From Nonomuraea terrae (lineage in GTDB: Bacteria > Actinomycetota > Actinomycetes > Streptosporangiales > Streptosporangiaceae), in assembly GCF_004348995.1 (NCBI RefSeq), contig NZ_SMKQ01000041.1, positions 1 through 50,995 of the forward strand: DNA of 50,995 nt, written 5' to 3'. The notes beneath the pieces are model-generated. The model was given only the letters and a program-made list of their open reading frames with translations. It made no database searches and was not told where the DNA came from. A program made the translations under genes and the position numbers. Shown piece by piece: positions 6,956 to 16,559 of this stretch (positions are counted from its first letter, which is position 1; the number at the start of each line of letters is the position of its first letter).

Positions 6956-8593
6956 ATGCGTGTTACTAAAGGCGCACGGATTGTCGCCGGTGCCGCGCTC
7001 CTCGCGGTCGCGGTCACCGCGTGTGGCAGTGGCGCCTCGGGTGGCGGCGACTCCGCCGGGGGCAGCGCGGACACGCCGGTCAGCATGCGAATCGGTGAGC
7101 CCCAGGAGCTGCTGAACCCGCAGAACACGACCGAGACCGAGGGCGCCGAGGTGCTCGCCGCGATCTTCGACCCGCTCGTCACCTACGACGAGAACAAGCA
7201 GCCTGTCGAAGAGGCCGCCGAGTCCATCACCACAGAGGACAGCAAGGTCTGGACGATCAAGCTGAAGTCCGGCTACACGTGGCACGACGGCACCCCGGTG
7301 ACGGCAGCGGACTACGCCCGCGCCTGGAACTACGCCGCCCTGCAGGACAACGCCATGAGCTCGTCCGCCTTCTTCAACCGCGTCGAAGGCTACGAGGACG
7401 TGCACCCCGGTGAGGGCAAGACGCCGACGGCCAAGGAGATGAAGGGCCTCAAGGTCGTCGACGACCAGACCCTCGAGGTCACGCTGTCCGCGCCGTTCTC
7501 GCAGTTCAAGACGATGCTCGGCTACACCGCCTTCTACCCGATGCCCGAGTCGGCCCTCGGCCCCGACGGCAAGGTCACCCAGGCCTACGGCGAGAAGCCG
7601 ACCGGCCAGGGCCTGTTCAAGCTGGACAAGCCCTACAAGAAGGGCACCGACACCACCCTCGACCTGACGGTCTACGACAAGTTCCCGGGCGAGAAGCCCT
7701 CGAACTGGACGAAGCTCCAGTTCAAGGTCTACACCAGCTCCGAGACCGCGTGGAACGACCTGCAGGCCGACAACCTCGACATTCACGACCAGCTGCCGGC
7801 CACCGCGATCTCCACGGCCAAGACCGTGCTCGGTGACCGCTACCACGACGAGCCCGACGCCGCCGTGGCGTACATCGGCGTGCCGCTGGCGTACAACAAG
7901 GAATTCGACAACGTCGACGTCCGCAAGGCCATCTCGATGGCGATCGACCGCAAGACGATCACCGAGACGGTCTTCTCCGGCACGACCTCCCCGGCCGACG
8001 ACTTCATCAACCCGGCCATTCCCGGCTACCGCCAGGGCGCCTGCGCCGCCTGCGCGTACAACCCGGCCGAGGCCAAGAAGCTGTACGAGTCGGCCGGCGG
8101 CCCCAAGAGCATGGAGCTCGGCTACAACGCCGACGGCGGTCACAAGGAGTGGATCGAGGCCGTCGCCAACAACCTGCGGGCCAACCTCGGCATCGAGGTG
8201 ACCCCGAAGCCGTTCGAGAAGTTCCAGGGTATTCTGGACGCGCTCGACGCCAAGGAGTACAAGGGCCTGTTCCGCATGGGCTGGTCCATCGACTACCCCT
8301 CGGCCGAGAACTACCTGACCCCCATCTTCGGCACCGGGTCGATCGGCACCGGCTCCAACTACGGCGGTTACTCCAACAAGGAGTTCGACGAACTGGTGGC
8401 CAAGGGCGACCAGGCCACGGACGCCGCGGAGGGTCTGAAGTACTACCAGCAGGCCGACGACATCCTCCTCAAGGACCTGCCGTACATTCCTGTTTACTTC
8501 TACCGGGCCGTCTACGCTAACTCCTCGAAGGTCAAGAACGTCAAGCTCAACCTGCTCAAGCAGATCGAGTGGGCTGACGTCGAGAAGGCCTGA
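6956..8593 (+). CDS. Peptide ABC transporter substrate-binding lipoprotein (SBP family 5)
   Basis: A 545-residue extracytoplasmic peptide-binding protein of the OppA/DppA family. The signal sequence ends in a lipobox VTAC, so Cys23 would be lipidated and anchor the protein outside the membrane. The mature part begins with a Gly/Ser-rich linker. It shows family landmarks such as WTIKLKSGYTWHDGTPVTAADY (split here as WTIKLKSGYTWHDG and TPVTAADY) and the DVRKAISMAIDRKTI helix. It is the first gene of a five-gene operon with two permeases and two ATPases downstream. The hairpins after its stop probably lower downstream expression relative to the abundant binding protein. Substrate size cannot be told from the sequence. 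Confidence 0.93.
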   Translation: MRVTKGARIVAGAALLAVAVTACGSGASGGGDSAGGSADTPVSMRIGEPQELLNPQNTTETEGAEVLAAIFDPLVTYDENKQPVEEAAESITTEDSKVWTIKLKSGYTWHDGTPVTAADYARAWNYAALQDNAMSSSAFFNRVEGYEDVHPGEGKTPTAKEMKGLKVVDDQTLEVTLSAPFSQFKTMLGYTAFYPMPESALGPDGKVTQAYGEKPTGQGLFKLDKPYKKGTDTTLDLTVYDKFPGEKPSNWTKLQFKVYTSSETAWNDLQADNLDIHDQLPATAISTAKTVLGDRYHDEPDAAVAYIGVPLAYNKEFDNVDVRKAISMAIDRKTITETVFSGTTSPADDFINPAIPGYRQGACAACAYNPAEAKKLYESAGGPKSMELGYNADGGHKEWIEAVANNLRANLGIEVTPKPFEKFQGILDALDAKEYKGLFRMGWSIDYPSAENYLTPIFGTGSIGTGSNYGGYSNKEFDELVAKGDQATDAAEGLKYYQQADDILLKDLPYIPVYFYRAVYANSSKVKNVKLNLLKQIEWADVEKA

Positions 8594-8605
8594 CGTCGTT
8601 CGCCA

Positions 8606-8628
8606 GGTGGGCGGCCGCGCCGCCCACC
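8606..8628 (+). terminator. Hairpin between binding-protein and permease genes
   Basis: GGTGGGCGG-CCGCG-CCGCCCACC is a perfect 9-bp stem, 13 bases after the stop. It has no T tract. It probably acts as a partial terminator or as an mRNA 3' stabiliser for the binding-protein transcript. Confidence 0.6.
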
Positions 8629-8643
8629 CGTCGAAGGACTGAT

Positions 8644-8701
8644 CTTGGAGGCAGTCGTTCGGGCCGGGCAAAACCACGGACTCCGAGGGGCTGCCTCCAA
8701 G
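8644..8701 (+). repeat. Long inverted repeat in the importer intergenic region
   Basis: CTTGGAGGCAG (8644-8654) is perfectly complementary to CTGCCTCCAAG (8691-8701), with a 36-base loop. It ends eight bases before the GGAGGG ribosome binding site of the first permease gene. Its position suggests an mRNA structure that could modulate translation or processing. Confidence 0.6.
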
Positions 8702-8719
8702 CATGTACCGGAGGGCTGA

Positions 8720-9664
8720 ATGGGCCGATATGTCATAAGGCGACTGATCCAGGCGATACCCGTCCTGCTCGGCGCCACGCTACTCATCTTCTGCATCGTC
8801 TTCGCGCTGCCGGGCGACCCCATCGCCTCGTTGTTCGGAGACAAGCGCCCGGACCCCGCCATCGCGGAGGTCCTGCGCGAGCAGTACCACCTGAACGATC
8901 CGCTGCTGCTGCAGTACTGGTACTACATCAGCGGCGTTCTCTTCCGCGGCGACTTCGGGGTGAACTTCGCCGACGTCCCCGTGTCCCAGATCATGGCGGG
9001 CAAGTTCCAGATCACCCTGAACCTCGCCCTGACCGCGCTGGTCATGGAGGCCGTCATCGGCGTCGGCCTGGGCCTGTGGGCGGCGCTGCGCCGCGGCAAG
9101 GCCACCGACACCGTGATCCTGGCCGCCACGCTGCTGCTGATCTCGGTCCCGACGCTGGTGACCGGTTTCGTGCTGCAACTCGTCCTGGGCGTGAAGCTCA
9201 AGCAGTGGACGGGAGCGGACATCTTCCCCGTGGCGGGCACGTTCGCGGGCTGGCGCAGTTACCTACTGCCCGGCTTCGTCCTCGCCGGGGTGTCCATCGC
9301 GTACCTCACCAGGCTCACCAGGACCAGCCTCGCGGAGACCCTGCGGTCCGACTACATCCGCACGGCCACGGCGAAGGGTCTGTCCAGACGCCGCGTCGTC
9401 GGACGGCACGCGCTGCGCAACGCGCTGATCCCGCTGATCACGTTCCTGGGAGCCGACCTCGGTCAGCTGATGGGCGGCGCGGTCATCACGGAGACGATCT
9501 TCAACCTCCAGGGCATCGGCAACCAGCTCTTCATGTCGGTCTACCTACGTGAGCAGCCGGTCGTCGTCGGGATCATCACCGTACTGGTGCTGATCTACAT
9601 CTTGGCCAACCTGGTCGTCGACTTGTTGTACGCCGTGCTCGATCCGAGGATCCGCTATGAGTAA
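8720..9664 (+). CDS. Peptide ABC transporter permease (DppB/OppB type)
   Basis: A 314-residue inner-membrane permease with six predicted spans. It carries the N-terminal signature MGRYVIRRLIQAIPVLLG and the EAA loop region (RTATAKGLSRRRVVGRHALRNALIP) near residues 215-240, which docks to the ATPase. The C-terminal DPRIRYE end is typical of this family. With the next gene product it forms the heterodimeric channel. GGAGGG lies four bases before the ATG. Its last eight bases overlap the following gene, which indicates coupling. Confidence 0.93.
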   Translation: MGRYVIRRLIQAIPVLLGATLLIFCIVFALPGDPIASLFGDKRPDPAIAEVLREQYHLNDPLLLQYWYYISGVLFRGDFGVNFADVPVSQIMAGKFQITLNLALTALVMEAVIGVGLGLWAALRRGKATDTVILAATLLLISVPTLVTGFVLQLVLGVKLKQWTGADIFPVAGTFAGWRSYLLPGFVLAGVSIAYLTRLTRTSLAETLRSDYIRTATAKGLSRRRVVGRHALRNALIPLITFLGADLGQLMGGAVITETIFNLQGIGNQLFMSVYLREQPVVVGIITVLVLIYILANLVVDLLYAVLDPRIRYE

Positions 9665-10634
9665 CCCAACCCCGCCGGTCGGGCCGGGTCTCCCCGAGAC
9701 GCAGACCATGGTCTCGGACACGGTGCCCGCGCCGGCGCCGGTACGCGAGGGCAAGCACGCCAAGAAGGGCGGCAAGCCGGCGAGCCTGTGGACGGACGCC
9801 TGGTACGACCTGCGGCGCCGGCCGATGTTCATCATCTCGGTGGTCATCGTCGCCGTCCTGCTGGTCATGTCGATCTGGCCGTCGCTGTTCTCGTCGATCG
9901 ATCCGTTCAACGCCCGTTCGTGCGACCTCGCGACGGCGCGTCAGGGGCCCAGCGCCGGCCACCTGTTCGGGCGCGACAACCTGGGCTGCGACCTGTACGC
10001 GAGGACCGTCTACGGCGCCCGCAACTCCATCGTGATCGGCGTGCTGACCACGCTCTTCACCACGGTCGTCGGCGGCCTGCTGGGCATCGTCGCCGGCTAC
10101 CGCGGCGGCGTGGTCGACACCGTCGCCTCCCGCCTCACCGAGGTCTTCTTCGCCATCCCGTCGATCCTCGGCGCGCTGCTGATCGCGGCCACCTTCCGCG
10201 GCAAGGCCAACAGCATCCTGCTGGTCATCCTGGCGTTGTCGGTGCTGGGCTGGCCGATGGTCTACCGCATCATGCGAGCCGCGGTGATCACGGCGAAGGG
10301 CCAGGACTTCGTGATCGCGGCCAAGGCGCTGGGCGCGGGATCCGGCCGGATCATGTTCCGCCACCTGCTGCCCAACTCGGTGGCCCCGGTCATCGTCGTG
10401 GCCACGATCAACCTGGGTACGTTCATCGCGGCCGAGGCCGCGCTGTCGTTCCTGGGCGTCGGTGTGCAGTCGCCGGACATCTCGTGGGGCCTGATGATCG
10501 CCGACGCGCGCAACAGGTTCCTCGAGGCGCCGCTGCCGCTGGTGATCCCGGCGGTGTTCCTGAGCATCACCGTGCTCGCGTTCATCATGATGGGCGACGC
10601 CGTGCGCGACGCGCTCGATCCGAAGCTCAGGTAG
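9657..10634 (+). CDS. Peptide ABC transporter permease (DppC/OppC type)
   Basis: A 325-residue permease with the second-subunit layout: a cytoplasmic N-terminal tail rich in Pro and Lys, a first span (FIISVVIVAVLLVMSIW), the conserved HLFGRDNLGCDLYARTVYGAR block after it, and then five further spans. The EAA loop (AAKALGAGSGRIMFRHLLPN) contacts the ATPases. The end GDAVRDALDPKLR is typical. Its ATG overlaps the end of the preceding permease gene by eight bases, with GAGGA upstream. Confidence 0.93.
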   Translation: MSNPTPPVGPGLPETQTMVSDTVPAPAPVREGKHAKKGGKPASLWTDAWYDLRRRPMFIISVVIVAVLLVMSIWPSLFSSIDPFNARSCDLATARQGPSAGHLFGRDNLGCDLYARTVYGARNSIVIGVLTTLFTTVVGGLLGIVAGYRGGVVDTVASRLTEVFFAIPSILGALLIAATFRGKANSILLVILALSVLGWPMVYRIMRAAVITAKGQDFVIAAKALGAGSGRIMFRHLLPNSVAPVIVVATINLGTFIAAEAALSFLGVGVQSPDISWGLMIADARNRFLEAPLPLVIPAVFLSITVLAFIMMGDAVRDALDPKLR

Positions 10635-10647
10635 AAGGGGGGATCAC

Positions 10648-11668
10648 GTGAAGAAGACGTCCGCGGACGTGTTGCCCGCCGAGGGAGGGTTGGGCGACGC
10701 ACCGCTGCTCGCCGTCGACAACCTGCACGTGGAATTCCACACGCGGGCCGGTGTCGTACGTGCGGTGAACGGCGTGAGCTACACGGTCGGCCCCGGCGAG
10801 ACGCTCGCGGTGCTGGGCGAGTCCGGTTCGGGCAAGTCCGTGACGGCGCAGGCCATCATGGGCATCCTCGACATGCCCCCCGCGGTGATCCCCCAGGGGG
10901 AGATCCGGTTCAAGGGCACCGACCTGCTCAAGCTGTCGGAGCACGACCGCACGCAGGTGCGCGGCCAGCGGATCGCGATGATCTTCCAGGACGCACTCTC
11001 CGCGCTCAACCCGGTGTTCACCGTGGGCTGGCAGATCAGCGAGATGTTCCGGGTGCACCGGGGCATGTCCAAGTCCGACGCCATGAAGAAGGCCGTCGAG
11101 CTGATGGACCGCGTCCGCATCCCGGCCGCCAAGCAGCGGGTGCACGACTACCCGCACCAGTTCTCCGGCGGCATGCGGCAGCGCATCATGATCGCCATGT
11201 CCATCGCGCTCGACCCCGAGGTGCTCATCGCCGACGAGCCGACCACGGCGCTCGACGTGACCGTGCAGGCGCAGATCATGGAGCTGCTGGCCGAGCTGCA
11301 GCGCGAGAGCCAGATGGGCCTGATCCTGATCACGCACGACCTCGGCGTCGTGGCCGACGTGGCCGACAAGATCGCGGTCATGTACGGCGGCCGCATCGTC
11401 GAGAACGCCCCGGTGTACGACATCTACCGGGCGCCGGCGCATCCGTACACGAAGGGTCTGCTCGACTCGATCCCCCGGGTCGACCAGAAGGGCCACGAGC
11501 TGTACGCGATCAAGGGCCTGCCGCCCAACCTGCTCGACCTGCCGACAGGCTGCGCGTTCCACCCCCGGTGCCCGTTCCGGCAGGAGAACTGCGTGACCGA
11601 CGCCCCCCCGCTCTACGAGATCAGCGGCACGCGCGGCAGTGCCTGCCACTACTGGAGGGAGGTCCTCG

Positions 11669-11685
<17 letters not shown>
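10648..11685 (+). CDS. Peptide ABC transporter ATPase (DppD/OppD type)
   Basis: A 345-residue ATPase with Walker A GESGSGKS, the signature FSGGMRQRI, Walker [13 protein letters not shown] and the H-loop ITHDLG. A C-terminal oligopeptide-transporter extension contains the Cys-rich FHPRCPF motif. It pairs with the next ATPase to drive the importer. The GTG at 10648 has AAGGGGGGA upstream, 13 bases after the permease stop. The gene end overlaps the next gene by 17 bases. Confidence 0.93.
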
Positions 11686-12685
<1,000 letters not shown>

Positions 12686-12697
12686 CCCGCCGCACGG

Positions 12698-12731
12698 GGC
12701 CCCTGGGAGTTCTGTCTTCCGGGGGCCTTCG
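12698..12731 (+). terminator. Terminator between the importer operon and the convergent protease gene
   Basis: GGCCCCTGGGAG (12698-12709) pairs with CTTCCGGGGGCC (12716-12727): a 12-bp stem with two G-T wobbles and a 6-base loop. The two genes converge here, so it can serve both. Confidence 0.65.
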
Positions 12732-12735
12732 GGTG

Positions 12736-13839
12736 TCAGCGGCGTTCGCGGCGGCGCAGGAGCACCCGCGCCGACATCGCCAGCGCCAGCAGCACCATGC
12801 CCGCGACCACCGGCGCCCTGGAGACCGGAGCCGTCCTGATCTGGGCGGAGCCGCGGGTGGCCAGCCGTTCGGCCTCGCGCAGCGCGAGCAGCGCGTTGAC
12901 CACGCCGTGGCCGTAGGCGGGGCTGTAGCCGTCGGCGGGCCGCCGCCGGGTGCCGAGCTCGATGGCCATCCGCACGTCGTAGGGCGACATGCCGGGGTGG
13001 GCCGAGCGGATCAGCGCGGCGATGCCCGCGACCATGGCCGCCGCCGAGCTGGTGCCGTCGCTCACCACGTACGAGTCGTCGGCGTCGGCCGTGACGATGT
13101 CGGTTCCGGGCGCCACCACCGACACGTAGTACTGCCGGTTGGAGAACGGCGCCACCCTGAGCCGCCGGTCCACCGCGCCCACCGCGATCACGCCGGGGTA
13201 GGCGGCAGGGAAGTTCTTCCTGTTGGTGGAGGCGCCGTCGTTGCCGGCCGAGGCGACCAGCACGCAGCCCTTGCCGATCGCGTACTGGACGGCCTCCTCC
13301 TCCGAGGCCGAGCCCTCCCACGAGCCGCTGCCGCCGCCGAGCGACATGCTGATCACGTCGGCGCCGTGGTCGGCGGCGTACCGGATGCCCCTGGCGAGGG
13401 CGTCGCGCCCGCCGAAGCGCTCCTTGCCGCGGCGCGGGTCGCCGCTCTCCAGCGTGACGCGGACCGACAGCACCGTCGCGGCGGGCGCCACGCCGAGGAC
13501 GCCGCCCCTGGCGTCGTCGCCGTGCCCGCGCCCGGCGATCAGGCTGGCCATGGCGGTGCCGTGGCGGCCCGACGGGCCCCGGTCGAAGCCGGTCAGGTCG
13601 GGGCCCTGGATCACGGCGCCGCGCAGGTCGGGGTGGCGGCGGTTCACGCCGGTGTCGAGGACGGCGACCACGGCGCCCTCGCCCCTGGCCGACCGCCACG
13701 CCTCCGGCAGCCGCAGCGCGGCGAGCTGCCACTGGCCGGCCCTGGCGGCCTCGGCCACCTCGTCGGAGGCGCTCGCCGCCCCGGCCACCAGCCCGCCGGC
13801 CAGGCCGGCCACCAGGAAACCCGCGATCAGGTGTCTCAT
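12736..13839 (-). CDS. Mycosin-like S8 (subtilisin) serine protease, membrane-anchored
   Basis: This 367-residue secreted protease has a signal peptide (cut near residue 24), a subtilase domain and a C-terminal membrane helix (about 343-360) followed by an Arg-rich tail. This is the mycosin architecture. The catalytic triad is visible: Asp62 (VLDTGV), His93 (GRHGTAMAS) and Ser264 (DGTSSAA), with the oxyanion Asn200 (SAGNDG). Mycosins normally serve type VII (ESX) secretion, but no ESX component (EccB-E, EsxA/B) is nearby. It overlaps the upstream gene by ATGA, so the two are translationally coupled and probably work together at the cell surface. The longer frame to 14388 was rejected because it is a shadow of the partner gene. 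Confidence 0.88.
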   Translation of the reverse strand: MRHLIAGFLVAGLAGGLVAGAASASDEVAEAARAGQWQLAALRLPEAWRSARGEGAVVAVLDTGVNRRHPDLRGAVIQGPDLTGFDRGPSGRHGTAMASLIAGRGHGDDARGGVLGVAPAATVLSVRVTLESGDPRRGKERFGGRDALARGIRYAADHGADVISMSLGGGSGSWEGSASEEEAVQYAIGKGCVLVASAGNDGASTNRKNFPAAYPGVIAVGAVDRRLRVAPFSNRQYYVSVVAPGTDIVTADADDSYVVSDGTSSAAAMVAGIAALIRSAHPGMSPYDVRMAIELGTRRRPADGYSPAYGHGVVNALLALREAERLATRGSAQIRTAPVSRAPVVAGMVLLALAMSARVLLRRRERR

Positions 13840-14390
13840 ACGCTCAGCGACCGGTGCAGGGCGGCGGCCAGCTGCCAGGCGGCGTCGCGCAGGCGCGGCA
13901 CGACCAGGTCGCCCGGCTGGTACGCCCGCCCGTCGGCGTAGCCCGCGGCCGTGGCGACCAGGTAACGCTCCGGGCAGGGGACGACGACGCCGGTGACGTA
14001 CTGGCGCTCGCCGAAGCGCTGGGCGGGGCCGCCGGGGAAGGCCACGGGCCGCACGGTCGCCGGCCGCCCCGCCCCGCGCGGTCCCACGCGGGGCCGGTCG
14101 AGCACGGCGACGCCCACGGTGGCGACGAAGGTCTGCGTGCTGTCGGCGTACGTGGCGCGCAGGGTCGTGCGGCAGCCGGGCGGCACGGCGGCCGGCTGGA
14201 ACGCCTCCCGGCAGGAGGCCGCGGGCGCGACCCCGGCCAGCACGTACGTGACCCGGGCGCCCGACGGGCTCACCCCGGGGACCGAGCCGGGGAAGATCCG
14301 CGCCATCGGCCAGGGAGGAGGGGGCTCCGGCGCGGGCGGCCAGATCGCGGACAGTATGGCGAGCAGGACAAGAGAGAGGTGGTGGCACAC
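13836..14390 (-). CDS. Secreted protein of unknown function, partner of the mycosin-like protease
   Basis: A 184-residue protein with an N-terminal hydrophobic segment (LSLVLLAILSAIW) followed by a Pro-rich linker, so it is exported or anchored. Several Cys residues (SCREAF, PGCRTT, PCPERY) could form disulfides in the mature part. I do not recognise a family. The GTG at 14390 was chosen because GAGG lies six bases upstream and it puts the hydrophobic segment at the N-terminus; ATG 14435 is an alternative without a ribosome binding site. Its stop overlaps the protease start (ATGA), which implies joint expression and perhaps a role as substrate, inhibitor or cofactor (inference). Confidence 0.7.
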   Translation of the reverse strand: MCHHLSLVLLAILSAIWPPAPEPPPPWPMARIFPGSVPGVSPSGARVTYVLAGVAPAASCREAFQPAAVPPGCRTTLRATYADSTQTFVATVGVAVLDRPRVGPRGAGRPATVRPVAFPGGPAQRFGERQYVTGVVVPCPERYLVATAAGYADGRAYQPGDLVVPRLRDAAWQLAAALHRSLSV

Positions 14391-14517
14391 AGGGAACCTC
14401 GAACGGGGGGAGGGGCGCCCGATCAGTCGGTGCATTCTGACACGCGACTCGCCACTCAATCCGACGGTTCAGTAAACAGCCCGATACGCGGAGTAGTTCC
14501 GATTTGCCGTTTTTGCT

Positions 14518-15324
14518 CTAGTTCATGGGCGAAAGTCGGACGTGTGCGCCCGGGGGAAGTCCCAGCCGCTGCGCCGCGTCCCCCGAGTTCACCGCGATCG
14601 CGATCAGCCCGGCGGAGTCCTCGAAGGCCACCAGCTCCCCGGGCGGCACCGCCGCGTACGTCTCCCGGTACGGCAGCGACAACTGCCGCCGCCCCAGCCG
14701 CACCCCCAGCGTGTCGCCCACCCGCACGCCGAGCGCCTGAAGGTCGCCGGCCGCGATCGACAGCTGCGTGTTGCCGTAACGGTCGACCGAGACGACCTCG
14801 CCCTCCACCGAGCCCTCGCGCACCAGCGACGTCGGCTCCGGCAGCGCGACCAGCCGGGACACCGGCACCTCGGGCCCGAGCTCGGACGGCCGCAGCCCGG
14901 CCGTGAGCCGCCCGGCGACCGGCGCGAACACGTCGCGCCCCGGGAAGGTCGGCGAGACCGGCCGCAGGAAGTGCTCCTCGTTGCTGATCTCGTACGCCGC
15001 CCGCGCGCCGCCGCAGGCGTGCACCGCCCACGACAGCAGCCCGTTGTCGGGCCCGATGAACACCCGGCCGCCCGCCTCGATCGCCACCGCGCGCCGCGCG
15101 CCGCCCGCCCCGGGATCGACCGCGCCGATGTGCACACCCTCGGGGAGGTAGGGGATGGTCTGGGCGAGAACCGCCGCGCCGCGCCGTACGTCGCCGGCGG
15201 GGATCAGGTGGCACACGTCGATCACCCGGGCCTCGGGGGCGATTCCGGCGATCACTCCATGACAGGCGGCCACATAGCCGTCTTCGAGCCCGTAGTCGGT
15301 GAGAAGGGTGATGACAGAGGTCAC
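14518..15324 (-). CDS. S-adenosyl-L-methionine hydroxide adenosyltransferase (DUF62 family)
   Basis: A 268-residue member of the SAM hydrolase/fluorinase fold family. Such enzymes split SAM to adenosine and methionine using an activated water. Landmarks are ITLLTDYGLEDGYVAACHGV at the N-terminus (split: ITLLTDYG, DGYVAACHG), the DPGAGG motif, GPDNGLLS and VDRYGNTQLS. The GTG at 15324 is followed directly by the conserved core. There is no ribosome binding site, but a TACAGT box lies eight bases upstream, so it may be leaderless. The next gene, the secreted partner of the mycosin, begins about 130 bases downstream on the same strand. Confidence 0.88.
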   Translation of the reverse strand: MTSVITLLTDYGLEDGYVAACHGVIAGIAPEARVIDVCHLIPAGDVRRGAAVLAQTIPYLPEGVHIGAVDPGAGGARRAVAIEAGGRVFIGPDNGLLSWAVHACGGARAAYEISNEEHFLRPVSPTFPGRDVFAPVAGRLTAGLRPSELGPEVPVSRLVALPEPTSLVREGSVEGEVVSVDRYGNTQLSIAAGDLQALGVRVGDTLGVRLGRRQLSLPYRETYAAVPPGELVAFEDSAGLIAIAVNSGDAAQRLGLPPGAHVRLSPMN

Positions 15325-15338
15325 ATCTGGTGACTGTA
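15325..15338 (-). promoter_or_regulatory. Candidate leaderless promoter (-10 TACAGT) of the SAM hydrolase gene
   Basis: On the minus strand TACAGT (15338-15333) fits TANNNT and lies eight bases before the GTG at 15324, with no Shine-Dalgarno sequence. Confidence 0.4.
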
Positions 15339-15414
15339 CGTCTCGCAAACCATCGTGAACAGCCGCAGCGCGCACATTACGATGGGCACGCCTGCCCCTT
15401 CCGAGGAGGACACC

Positions 15415-15714
15415 ATGGGAGCTCCGCTCAGCGGTGACGATGCTGCCCAGGAGCCGTCCCGCCGTCCGTTGTCAGAACGCGAGCTCGAGATCCTCGCCTT
15501 CGAGCGCCACTGGTGGCGCCACGCGGGCGCGAAGGAACAGGCCGTCAAGGAGACCTTCGGCCTGTCCGCCACCCGCTACTACCAGTTGCTCGGCGGGCTG
15601 ATCGACCGGCCGGAGGCGCTGGAGCACGACCCGATGCTGGTCAAGCGGCTGCGCCGGTTACGCGCCACCCGCCAGCGCGACCGGGCGGCCAGAAGGCTTG
15701 GCATGCGCCCCTGA
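15415..15714 (+). CDS. DUF3263 domain protein
   Basis: A 99-residue protein with the DUF3263 core: LSERELEILAFERHWWRHAG (written LSERELEILAFE / RHWWRHAG), then KEQAVKETFGLSATRYYQLL. This reads like a helix-turn-helix with a WW-containing helix, and an Arg-rich tail follows. Such proteins are small, actinobacteria-specific and uncharacterised; DNA binding is an inference from the predicted fold. ATG 15415 was chosen because GAGGAGGA lies upstream; the frame opens earlier but without start signals. The stop lies 22 bases before the otsB start, so the two genes are probably co-transcribed. Confidence 0.82.
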   Translation: MGAPLSGDDAAQEPSRRPLSERELEILAFERHWWRHAGAKEQAVKETFGLSATRYYQLLGGLIDRPEALEHDPMLVKRLRRLRATRQRDRAARRLGMRP

Positions 15715-15736
15715 CACGGTGGGTACGGGGGCCCGC

Positions 15737-16525
15737 GTGAGGAACATCCCTGGAATGGAAGCGATCCTGAGCGATCCGGCGGGCGTCGTGATCGGGCTCG
15801 ACTTCGACGGCACCCTGTCGCCCATCGTGCCCGACCCGGCCAAGGCCGTGATCCACCCGAAGGCGCCCGAAGTCCTCGCCGAGCTGGGCGCCCACGTTCT
15901 CGCGGTGGCCATCGTGACCGGCAGACCCCCGGCCACCGCCCTTGAGCTCGGCCCCGGCCTGGCCGACGTGCCGAAGCTCGTCGTGCTCGGCCACTACGGC
16001 TTCGAACGCTGGGAGGCCGGGCGCATCTCCGCCCCGCCGCCCCCGCCAGGAGTGCCGCGGGCCGAGGCCGAGCTGCCGTTGCTGCTCGACTCGCTCGGCC
16101 TGGACGGCGTGACCATCGAGGACAAGGGCCGGGCCGTGGCCGTGCACACCCGGCGCAGCCCCGACCCCGAGGGCGCGTTGGCCGCCCTGCGCGAGCCGCT
16201 GGCCAAGCTGGCCGGCGAACACGGCCTGGTCATCGAGCCCGGGCGCATGGTGCTGGAGCTGCGGCCGCCCGGCATGGACAAAGGGCAGGCGCTCAGCCTC
16301 TTCCTGGCCGAGCGGAACGCGCGCTCGGTGATGTTCGCCGGCGACGACCTCGGCGACCTGGCGGCCTTCGACGCCGTACGCGCCTCGGGGCTGCCCGGGG
16401 TGACCGTGTGCAGTGGCTCCGCCGAGGTGACCGCGCTGAGCGAGCGGGCCGACATCGTGGTCGAGGGGCCGGAGGGGGTCGTGGCGCTGCTGGCGGAGCT
16501 GGCGTCCGCGTTCAGCCGTTCGTGA
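15737..16525 (+). CDS. otsB: Trehalose-6-phosphate phosphatase OtsB
   Basis: OtsB removes phosphate from trehalose-6-phosphate, the second step of the OtsAB route to the compatible solute trehalose. The protein (262 residues from GTG 15737; ATG 15755 is an alternative) has HAD motif I GLDFDGTLSPIV, motif II around VTGRPP, the C-terminal lysine (GMDKGQAL) and motif IV GDDLGD. GGGGG lies five bases before the GTG. Its partner otsA lies 1.8 kb away on the opposite strand. Confidence 0.92.
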   Translation: MRNIPGMEAILSDPAGVVIGLDFDGTLSPIVPDPAKAVIHPKAPEVLAELGAHVLAVAIVTGRPPATALELGPGLADVPKLVVLGHYGFERWEAGRISAPPPPPGVPRAEAELPLLLDSLGLDGVTIEDKGRAVAVHTRRSPDPEGALAALREPLAKLAGEHGLVIEPGRMVLELRPPGMDKGQALSLFLAERNARSVMFAGDDLGDLAAFDAVRASGLPGVTVCSGSAEVTALSERADIVVEGPEGVVALLAELASAFSRS

Positions 16526-16547
16526 CTCGCCTGCAAGCGGGAATCCC

Positions 16548-16559
16548 TAGTCTCGGCGC
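16548..16559 (+). promoter_or_regulatory. Candidate leaderless promoter (-10 TAGTCT)
   Basis: TAGTCT (16548-16553) fits TANNNT and is six bases before the ATG at 16560, which has no ribosome binding site. It lies in the 34-base gap after otsB. Confidence 0.5.

Noticed and set aside
6743..8704. 653-residue minus-strand open frame
   Set aside because: It is antisense to the peptide-binding lipoprotein gene, with no start signal or family motif.
12736..14388. Longer 550-residue reading of the protease gene
   Set aside because: Its N-terminal half is an out-of-frame reading of the secreted partner gene; ATG 13839 begins a proper signal peptide.
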